Origin: an uncultured Lachnospiraceae bacterium
Lineage (GTDB): Bacteria > Bacillota > Clostridia > Lachnospirales > Lachnospiraceae
Length of the DNA stretch: 6,059 nucleotides
Direction: 5' to 3'
NCBI GenBank assembly: GCA_947589175.1
Contig: CANPZR010000162.1
Location: 1 to 6,059 of the forward strand
Shown piece after piece: positions 1 to 4,478 of this stretch. The position numbers were made by a program, and so were the translations under genes. The first letter of the stretch is position 1. Each line of letters opens with the position of its first letter. The notes under the pieces are model-generated. The model did no database searches. It was not told the DNA's origin and saw only the letters and a program-made list of their open reading frames with translations.

Positions 1-4
1 AAAA

Positions 5-75
5 AGCAGATAACGGGAGTCGAACCCGCCTTTCCAGCTTGGGAAGCTAGCGTTCTACCGATGAACCATATCTGC
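5..75 (-). tRNA. tRNA-Gly (anticodon CCC)
   Basis: Read on the minus strand this is a 71-nt cloverleaf. The acceptor stem GCAGATA pairs with TATCTGC (7 bp), the D stem is GTTC/GAAC, and the anticodon stem CTAGC/GCTGG closes the loop TTCCCAA. The T arm is GCGGG/CCCGT around TTCGACT. The loop places CCC at positions 34-36, so it reads the glycine codon GGG. No CCA is encoded after the discriminator T (window bases 4-1 are all A), so the 3' end must be added by tRNA nucleotidyltransferase. The T-run on the transcribed strand just after the gene may be the start of a terminator or a spacer, but the window ends there. The fold is complete; confidence is high. Confidence 0.96.
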
Positions 76-85
76 GTACTCAAAG

Positions 86-114
86 AGTATATCACACTTC
101 TTTAAAAAAAGCAA
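86..114 (-). promoter_or_regulatory. Promoter of tRNA-Gly
   Basis: On the minus strand, TTGCTT (109-114) and TATACT (86-91) are separated by exactly 17 bases, a good sigma-A type promoter. The -10 box ends 10 bases before the tRNA 5' end, so the primary transcript would have only a few leader bases. It faces away from the panB promoter, and the two -35 boxes lie 2 bases apart. Confidence 0.8.
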
Positions 115-116
115 GG

Positions 117-145
117 TTGCAAAAAATAAAAACCTGTGCTATTCT
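117..145 (+). promoter_or_regulatory. Likely promoter of the panB-panC-panD-coaBC operon
   Basis: TTGCAA (117-122) is followed after 17 bases by TATTCT (140-145). A TG one base upstream (137-138) makes an extended -10. Each hexamer matches consensus at four of six positions, and the TG and ideal spacing add support. Transcription would start near 151-153, just where the folded panB leader begins. Alternative weaker boxes exist around 175-203 (CATAAT at 198), so the assignment is probable, not certain. Confidence 0.55.
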
Positions 146-150
146 GGTCA

Positions 151-245
151 TTGAGCGGTATTCATAGGAAACTGCATCATACAAAATTTATTTTATCCAT
201 AATTTTTCTGCAGGGATGGCGACACCATCCTTCCTATGCGCTCAG
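151..245 (+). promoter_or_regulatory. Structured 5' leader of panB (candidate cis-regulatory RNA)
   Basis: This part of the roughly 180-base untranslated leader can fold into a compact three-way junction. P1 pairs TGAGCG (152-157) with CGCTCA (239-244). After a 5-base bulge (158-162), P2 pairs CATAGGAA (163-170) with TTCCTATG (231-238), 8 bp. Inside, P3 pairs CTGCA (172-176) with TGCAG (209-213) and continues in an AAAATT/AATTTT helix (183-188/201-206). P4 is GGATGG/CCATCC (214-219/225-230) with a CGACA loop. Only base 171 is unpaired at the junction. I do not recognise a named riboswitch class. The published pan RNA motif occurs upstream of pan genes, but I cannot confirm a match. A small inverted-repeat element is the alternative. 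Confidence 0.5.
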
Positions 246-298
246 CGAATCAATCCACATTTTTTGAAAAGTGTAAACGTGTAAATCATGAATCAGGA

Positions 299-325
299 AG
301 CGACGCTGTTCGCTCCGGAATGGAG
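299..325 (+). promoter_or_regulatory. Competing hairpins over the panB ribosome binding site
   Basis: CTCC (313-316) can pair with GGAG (322-325), the Shine-Dalgarno of panB, across a GGAAT loop. A second hairpin, AGCGA (299-303) with TCGCT (310-314), uses two of the same bases and excludes the first. A longer-range alternative pairs AGCGAA (244-249) with TTCGCT (309-314). The bases CGCTCCGGAATGGAG recur with one change before panD. The stems are short, so a translational switch is an inference. Confidence 0.35.
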
Positions 326-332
326 AATGAAT

Positions 333-1160
333 ATGAAAAATACGGTTGTTACATTTCGCCAGATGAAAGAGAAGGGCGAGAAGATTTCCATGCTGACGGC
401 CTACGATTACTCCACGGCGAAGCTGATGGACGAGGCGGGGGTCAACAGTATTCTTGTGGGAGATTCCCTGGGGAATGTGATCCTCGGCTATGAGGACACG
501 ATTTCGGTCACGATGGAGGACATGATTCACCACGGCGCGGCAGTCGCGAGGGGGGCGAAGAACGCCCTGGTCATTATCGACATGCCGTTTATGTCCTACC
601 AGACTTCGGTCTATGACGCGGTGGTCAACGCGGGGCGGCTGATGAAGGAGGGCCGCGCCGGCGCGGTGAAGCTGGAGGGAGGAGCGGAAGTGGTTCCTCA
701 GATCCGCGCGATCACGGCGGCGGGCATTCCGGTGTGCGCCCATCTGGGGCTGACGCCGCAGTCGATTAACGCGTTCGGCGGCTTTAAGGTACAGGGCAAG
801 ACAGAGGCCGCGGCGAAGAAACTTCTGGCGGACGCCGAGGCGGTGCAGGAGGCGGGAGCCTTCGCGGTCGTGCTGGAGGGGATTCCGAGAAAGCTCGCGG
901 ACCTCATCACGGAAAAGCTCGTGATTCCGACGATCGGCATCGGCGCCGGGAACGGCTGCGACGGACAGGTGCTCGTGTACCAGGATATGCTGGGGATGTT
1001 TTCGGATTTTACGCCGAAGTTCGTGAAGTGCTACGCCAAGCTCGGCGAGGTGATGAAGGACGCTTTCGCGAGGTATCGCGAGGAGATTCAGAGCGGCGCG
1101 TTCCCAGCGGAAGAGCACGAGTATAAGATGGACGATGATATTATTGAGAAGTTGTATTGA
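333..1160 (+). CDS. panB: 3-methyl-2-oxobutanoate hydroxymethyltransferase (ketopantoate hydroxymethyltransferase)
   Basis: PanB moves a hydroxymethyl group from 5,10-methylene-tetrahydrofolate to 2-oxoisovalerate, giving ketopantoate, the first committed step to pantothenate; it is a cytoplasmic (beta/alpha)8-barrel enzyme. The 275-residue product has the family signatures in order: LTAYDYSTAK (21-30), VGDSLG (42-47, metal-binding Asp44), IIDMPF with Asp83, VKLEGG with Lys112 or 113 and Glu115, AHLGLTPQ with His137, LEGIP with Glu182, and GIGAG (202-206) before DGQVLVYQDMLG. An in-frame ATG lies at 288, but it has no ribosome binding site and its extra 15 residues do not look like PanB. The ATG at 333 has GGAG seven bases upstream and opens with the typical MKNTV, so I start there. 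First gene of the operon; panC follows after a 183-base structured spacer. Confidence 0.96.
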   Translation: MKNTVVTFRQMKEKGEKISMLTAYDYSTAKLMDEAGVNSILVGDSLGNVILGYEDTISVTMEDMIHHGAAVARGAKNALVIIDMPFMSYQTSVYDAVVNAGRLMKEGRAGAVKLEGGAEVVPQIRAITAAGIPVCAHLGLTPQSINAFGGFKVQGKTEAAAKKLLADAEAVQEAGAFAVVLEGIPRKLADLITEKLVIPTIGIGAGNGCDGQVLVYQDMLGMFSDFTPKFVKCYAKLGEVMKDAFARYREEIQSGAFPAEEHEYKMDDDIIEKLY

Positions 1161-1176
1161 TAATAGAAATGGAGAC

Positions 1177-1327
1177 AATGTGAATATAATTCACATTTGC
1201 AATTTGTTTCTGAGCGAAAATAAATTGCAAAGCGAACGTAGTTCGCTATGGATGGCAGACGAGAAACTGCATATGTCTCTGTCTGCCCATTCGCGGCAAG
1301 TCGCTAAAGCGAATCTTGTTCGCTTAG
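1177..1327 (+). repeat. Hairpin-rich intergenic element between panB and panC (copy 1)
   Basis: The spacer is almost entirely inverted repeats. H1: 9-bp arms 1177-1185/1189-1197 around ATA. H2: TTTGCAATTT/AAATTGCAAA (1196-1205/1222-1231) with an inner TTTC/GAAA stem. H3: AGCGAAC/GTTCGCT (1231-1237/1241-1247) around GTA. H4: GGCAGAC/GTCTGCC (1254-1260/1281-1287). H5: AAGCGAA/TTCGCTT (1307-1313/1319-1325), extended by CT/AG past one bulged A (1306). The first 31 bases recur before panD with 28 identities. AGCGAA in the H2 loop (1213-1218) can alternatively pair with TTCGCT (1242-1247), forming a pseudoknot. No T-run follows any hairpin, so it is not a standard terminator. The panC ribosome binding site lies just after it and appears unpaired. 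It may be a dispersed repeat or an RNA element. Confidence 0.7.
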
Positions 1328-1343
1328 AAAAGGAGATCAGTGT

Positions 1344-2189
1344 ATGAAAATCGTATCGACGGTAGATGAAGTGAGAAATGAAGTGAAGAAATGGCGGTCG
1401 GAGGGGCTCTCCGTGGGGCTGGTGCCCACGATGGGGTATCTCCATGAGGGGCACAAGAGCCTGATTGACCGGGCGGTGGCGGAGAATGACCAGGTGGTGG
1501 TCAGCGTATTTGTCAATCCCATCCAGTTCGGCCCCACCGAGGATCTGGCGACGTATCCCAGGGATCTGGAGCGCGACGCGGCGCTCTGCGAACAGGCCGG
1601 GGCGGCGCTTATTTTCCACCCGGAAAAAGAGGACATGTATTTTGATGATTTCTGTACCTATATAGATATGGAAAATCTCACGAAGGGGCTGTGCGGAAAG
1701 ACAAGGCCGACGCATTTCCGCGGCGTATGTACCGTCGTGGGGAAGCTGTTCAACATCGTGCACCCGGACAAGGCGTATTTCGGGCAGAAGGACGCCCAGC
1801 AGTTGGCGGTAGTGCGCCGCATGGTGCGTGATCTGAATTTTGACCTCGAGATCGTGGGCTGCCCGATTGTGAGGGAGGAGGACGGGCTTGCAAAGAGCTC
1901 CCGCAACACATACCTCTCGCCGGAGGAGCGGAAGGCGGCCGTGATTCTGCACAAGGGACTCATAAAGGGCGAGGAGCTTGTGCGCGCCGGGGAGAAAAGC
2001 GCGGCAAAGGTGGCGGAGGCCATCCGGGAAGTAATCGAGACGGAGCCGTTGGCGCGGATCGATTATGTGGAGCTGGTGGATTTTGATACCATTTCGCCCA
2101 TCGACACCATCACGGGCTCCGTGCTGGCAGCCGTGGCGGTTTATATAGGAAAGACGAGGCTTATCGACAATTTTATTGTGACATTGTGA
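1344..2189 (+). CDS. panC: Pantothenate synthetase (pantoate--beta-alanine ligase)
   Basis: PanC joins pantoate and beta-alanine using ATP, through a pantoyl-adenylate, to give pantothenate, AMP and pyrophosphate; cytoplasmic, homodimeric in known members. The 281-residue length is normal for the family. It shows the nucleotidyltransferase signature PTMGYLHEGH (28-37, with HEGH as the HxGH motif), FVNPIQF (56-62), RPTHFRG (121-127), YFGQKDAQQ (145-153) and the KMSKS-like loop REEDGLAKSSRN (177-188). All catalytic motifs look intact. The ATG at 1344 has AAGGAG eight bases upstream. It follows panB after a hairpin-rich spacer and precedes panD after a related spacer. The neighbour PanD makes its beta-alanine; the pantoate comes from PanB product after reduction by an enzyme encoded elsewhere. 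Confidence 0.97.
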   Translation: MKIVSTVDEVRNEVKKWRSEGLSVGLVPTMGYLHEGHKSLIDRAVAENDQVVVSVFVNPIQFGPTEDLATYPRDLERDAALCEQAGAALIFHPEKEDMYFDDFCTYIDMENLTKGLCGKTRPTHFRGVCTVVGKLFNIVHPDKAYFGQKDAQQLAVVRRMVRDLNFDLEIVGCPIVREEDGLAKSSRNTYLSPEERKAAVILHKGLIKGEELVRAGEKSAAKVAEAIREVIETEPLARIDYVELVDFDTISPIDTITGSVLAAVAVYIGKTRLIDNFIVTL

Positions 2190-2202
2190 ATATTAGGAGG
2201 CT

Positions 2203-2294
2203 AATGTGAACATAGTTCACATTGGCAATTTGTGAGAAGAACTTTCAGTTCTTTGGAGCGCTCACAAATTGCTTTGCTACGCTCCAGAATGGAG
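2203..2294 (+). repeat. Hairpin-rich intergenic element between panC and panD (copy 2)
   Basis: H1 has 9-bp arms 2203-2211/2215-2223 around ATA; compared with copy 1 the loop-closing pair is C-G instead of T-A, a compensated change. H2 is a perfect 12-bp stem, GCAATTTGTGAG/CTCACAAATTGC (2225-2236/2261-2272), enclosing AAGAACT/AGTTCTT (2237-2243/2247-2253) with a TTC loop. TGGAGCG (2254-2260), inside H2, can pair with CGCTCCA (2280-2286) outside it, a pseudoknot with the same topology as in copy 1. The same CTCCA (2282-2286) can instead pair with TGGAG (2290-2294), which contains the panD ribosome binding site. The two states exclude each other. An RNA regulator of panD translation is a reasonable inference but unproven. 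Confidence 0.7.
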
Positions 2295-2300
2295 GATTAT

Positions 2301-2693
2301 ATGACAATTCAGATGCTGAAGGGAAAAATCCACCGCGCGGTAGTCGTGGAGGCGGAGCTGAATTATGTGGGAAGCATAACGGTAGATCCGGAACTCATGA
2401 AAGCGGCGGGCATTTTTGAATATGAAAAGGTACAGATTGTGGATGTGGAGAGCGGCAGCCGCTTTGAGACGTATACCATTTCCGGGGAGCCGGGCAGCGG
2501 CATGATTTGTCTGAACGGCGCGGCGGCGCGCATGGTGCAGCCGGGGGACCACATCATTATCATGAGCTACTGCGACATGACGCCGGAGGAGGCGAAGGAG
2601 CACAAGCCGAAGGTGGTCTTTGTGGATGAGAAAAATCATATTAGAAAGATTTCCAGCTATGAAAAGCACGGGCAGCTCTCGGAGGATGTCTAG
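2301..2693 (+). CDS. panD: Aspartate 1-decarboxylase (proenzyme)
   Basis: PanD decarboxylates L-aspartate to beta-alanine, the second substrate of PanC. The proenzyme cleaves itself between Gly24 and Ser25, leaving a pyruvoyl cofactor on the new N-terminus. Here NYVGS puts the cleavage exactly at Gly24-Ser25 when translation starts at 2301. Other expected residues also fall in register with the Escherichia coli enzyme: Lys9, Arg54, Thr57, Tyr58 and LNGAAA (71-76, Asn72). The frame is open upstream to 2232, but the ATG at 2301 has GGAGG five bases before it and fits the family start MTIQMLKGKIHRA. Length is 130 residues, normal. coaBC starts 15 bases after its stop, so the two are very probably co-transcribed. 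Confidence 0.97.
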   Translation: MTIQMLKGKIHRAVVVEAELNYVGSITVDPELMKAAGIFEYEKVQIVDVESGSRFETYTISGEPGSGMICLNGAAARMVQPGDHIIIMSYCDMTPEEAKEHKPKVVFVDEKNHIRKISSYEKHGQLSEDV

Positions 2694-2708
2694 GAACGGA
2701 GGTAGCTT

Positions 2709-3905
2709 ATGTTAGAGGGAAAGACGGTAGTCCTGGGGGTTACCGGGAGCATCGCGGCCTACAAAATCGCGAATCTCACCAGCATGTTGGTGAAGCTGAA
2801 TGCCGACGTCCACGTGCTCATGACGAAAAACGCGGTGAATTTTATCAATCCGATTACATTTGAGACGCTGACGGGGCACAAGTGCTTGGTGGATACCTTT
2901 GACCGGAATTTTAATTATAATATAGAACACGTTGCGCTGGGAGAGAGGGCGGATGTGGTGCTTGTCGCGCCTGCTTCCGCCAATATTATTGCCCGGATGG
3001 CAAACGGCATGGCGGACGATATGCTGAGTACGACGGTGCTCGCCTGCACCTGTAAAAAAATCGTCGCGCCCGCCATGAACACGAATATGTATGAAAACCC
3101 CATCACCCAGTCCAATCTCCAGAAATTGCGGGATTTCGGTATGGAAGTGGTGGAGCCGGACACCGGGCGGCTCGCGTGCCGGGCGGTGGGAAAGGGCAAG
3201 ATGCCGTCGGAGGAGGCGTTGCTCTCCTACATTCTGCGGGAGATTGAATACCCCCACGACATGGAGGGCAAAAAGGTTCTGATTACGGCGGGAGCGACCA
3301 GAGAGGCGCTCGATCCCGTGCGCTACATCACCAATCACTCCACGGGGAAGATGGGGTACGCCCTCGCCACGGTGGCCAGCCGACGCGGCGCGGACGTGAC
3401 GCTGGTGAGCGCGGTACAGGGAAGGGAGGCGCCGCTCGGCGTGAAAGAGGTTCCCGTGGAGAGCGCGGAGGATATGTTCCTCGCGGTAAAAGAGGCGGCG
3501 GGGGAGCAGGATATCATCATCAAGGCCGCCGCGGTGGCGGATTACACCCCGGCGAGCGTGAGCGGGGAGAAGATAAAAAAGCAGGAGGACGAGCTCTCGG
3601 TTCCCCTGGTGCGGACGACCGATATTCTGGCGTGGTTAGGCGAGCGCAAGAAGCCCGGCCAGTTCGTGTGCGGATTTTCCATGGAGACGGAAAATCTGCT
3701 GGAAAATTCCCGGAAAAAGCGGGAAAAGAAAAAAGCGGACATGATTGTGGCAAACAATCTGCGGGTGGAGGGAGCCGGGTTCGGCACGGATACCAATGTG
3801 GTCACGATTATCACGGAGGACGGCGCGGAGGAGCTTCCGATTATGACGAAGGAAGAAGTGGCTGCCGCCATTTTTGACCGCATCCTGCGAAAAGAGCATG
3901 AATAA
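2709..3905 (+). CDS. coaBC: Bifunctional phosphopantothenoylcysteine decarboxylase / phosphopantothenate--cysteine ligase
   Basis: CoaBC performs two steps of coenzyme A synthesis: CTP-dependent coupling of 4'-phosphopantothenate to cysteine, then FMN-dependent decarboxylation to 4'-phosphopantetheine. The 398 residues hold both domains. The N-terminal CoaC flavoprotein (about 1-180) has GVTGSIAAYK (10-19), the catalytic His74 in IEHVALG, PAMNTNMY (121-128) and the active-site Cys157 in LACRAVGKGKMP. The C-terminal CoaB part (about 186-396) has ITAGATREALDPVRYITN (192-209), HSTGKMGYALA with Asn209 nearby, KAAAVADY (272-279) and the KIKK segment (288-291). The residue after Cys157 is Arg, where Gly is usual. 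The ATG has GGAGG six bases upstream. As last gene of the operon it links vitamin synthesis to CoA; the intervening kinase is absent here. No terminator is visible after it. Confidence 0.97.
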   Translation: MLEGKTVVLGVTGSIAAYKIANLTSMLVKLNADVHVLMTKNAVNFINPITFETLTGHKCLVDTFDRNFNYNIEHVALGERADVVLVAPASANIIARMANGMADDMLSTTVLACTCKKIVAPAMNTNMYENPITQSNLQKLRDFGMEVVEPDTGRLACRAVGKGKMPSEEALLSYILREIEYPHDMEGKKVLITAGATREALDPVRYITNHSTGKMGYALATVASRRGADVTLVSAVQGREAPLGVKEVPVESAEDMFLAVKEAAGEQDIIIKAAAVADYTPASVSGEKIKKQEDELSVPLVRTTDILAWLGERKKPGQFVCGFSMETENLLENSRKKREKKKADMIVANNLRVEGAGFGTDTNVVTIITEDGAEELPIMTKEEVAAAIFDRILRKEHE

Positions 3906-3965
3906 TTTTCCAAAAAATTCATATACTGATAGTAGCGTGTCTGTGTCCGGATGGCATGGCACGAA

Positions 3966-3994
3966 TTGACAAATCAGACATAATGTGGTATACT
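3966..3994 (+). promoter_or_regulatory. Promoter of the veg-like gene
   Basis: TTGACA (3966-3971, perfect) is followed after exactly 17 bases by TATACT (3989-3994, five of six). The transcript would start near 4001 and have an untranslated leader of about 40 bases. The strength fits the Bacillus subtilis veg gene, known for its very strong promoter. The stretch 3906-3965 before it holds no convincing terminator, so some read-through from coaBC is possible. Confidence 0.9.
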
Positions 3995-4043
3995 TTGCAA
4001 TTAGTAGCAATATGTCGTGGTTTTAGATCGGAGGTATATGATT

Positions 4044-4283
4044 ATGATGAATGCCGCAGTAGGAAATGTACGCCGGGCTGTTTCAAAACATATAGGTGGC
4101 AGAGTGATGGTGCGATGCAATCTGGGACGTCACAAGTACGACGTGACGGAGGGAGTGATCCGGGAGACATATCCCTGTATTTTTCTCGTAGAAGTCCGGA
4201 ATGAGGCGGAGAATACCGTTCAGACCGTATCCTACAGCTATACGGACGTGATTACGAAGGACGTGCAGTTGACACTGTGCTGA
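4044..4283 (+). CDS. veg: Veg family protein (small, biofilm-associated family)
   Basis: This 79-residue product resembles the Veg family. Shared features with the Bacillus subtilis protein as I recall it are an N-terminal helix ending in a conserved Gly, a basic GRHKYDVTEG segment where Veg has GGRRKTIE, then ETYPCIFLVEV and VSYSYTDVITKDVQLTL, close to ETYPSVFVI and VSYSYADILTETVELTF. In B. subtilis Veg stimulates biofilm matrix genes by interfering with the repressor SinR; the role here is unknown. GGAGG at 4030-4034 favours the ATG at 4044 (nine bases), with ATGs at 4038 and 4047 as alternatives; a GTG at 4017 lies before the ribosome binding site. The gene stands alone between its own promoter and terminator. 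The family call is good, the symbol less sure because the middle is divergent. Confidence 0.85.
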   Translation: MMNAAVGNVRRAVSKHIGGRVMVRCNLGRHKYDVTEGVIRETYPCIFLVEVRNEAENTVQTVSYSYTDVITKDVQLTLC

Positions 4284-4363
4284 TTTTGGCGGCGCGAAGA
4301 AATCGGTAATATCAGGGGGCAAAGGTTTTTGGCCTCAACATTGTAATGGTTCAGACAGAAATG

Positions 4364-4402
4364 ATCTTCCTGTGGCGTGATTCGCTGCGGGGAGATTTTT
4401 TT
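4364..4402 (+). terminator. Rho-independent terminator after veg
   Basis: A 14-bp stem pairs 4364-4377 with 4383-4396 around a TGATT loop, with four G-T wobbles and a G/C-rich middle, followed directly by seven T (4396-4402). It lies 80 bases after the veg stop and before the next gene's promoter. Bases 4284-4363 show nothing else I can support. Confidence 0.88.
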
Positions 4403-4414
4403 GTTGCTTTTTAT

Positions 4415-4444
4415 TTCATAGTCCGAGCCTGACAAGCATATAGT
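4415..4444 (+). promoter_or_regulatory. Possible promoter of the DUF6128-like gene and tadA
   Basis: TTCATA (4415-4420) and TATAGT (4439-4444) are 18 bases apart, with four and five matches to consensus. It sits between the veg terminator and the ribosome binding site at 4465-4472, where a promoter is needed. An overlapping TATACA at 4444 is an alternative -10. Confidence 0.4.
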
Positions 4445-4478
4445 ATACAAACGACCAGCATGACAGGAGGAGTAAACG

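Noticed and set aside
214..230. GGATGG/CCATCC hairpin before panB as a transcription terminator or attenuator
   Set aside because: No T-run follows. It fits better as one arm of the three-way junction.
288..332. Upstream ATG for panB at 288
   Set aside because: No ribosome binding site, and the extra residues are not seen at the start of typical PanB proteins; GGAG is placed correctly for 333.
234..1178. Long open frame of 314 codons on the minus strand across panB
   Set aside because: It is antisense to an intact panB, has no ribosome binding site or recognisable family, and its Arg/His-rich, low-complexity composition is typical of the complement of GC-rich coding DNA.
1177..1197. TGTGA...TCACA palindromes (also 2203-2223) as CRP-type operator sites
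   Set aside because: The half-sites look like CRP boxes, but the spacing is seven bases rather than six. Both lie inside an operon with no promoter beside them, and they are part of a longer hairpin series. A DNA-binding role is not excluded but is the weaker reading.
1135..1347. 70-codon frame spanning the end of panB and the panB-panC spacer
   Set aside because: It starts inside panB and translates the hairpin elements; there is no ribosome binding site and no protein-like pattern.
3904..3922. AATTTT/AAAATT inverted repeat after coaBC as a terminator
   Set aside because: The stem is six A-T pairs only with no following T-run; it cannot be called a rho-independent terminator.
4128..4148. 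CGTCAC...GTGACG inverted repeat inside veg
   Set aside because: Six-base arms within coding sequence for a conserved segment; chance is a sufficient explanation.
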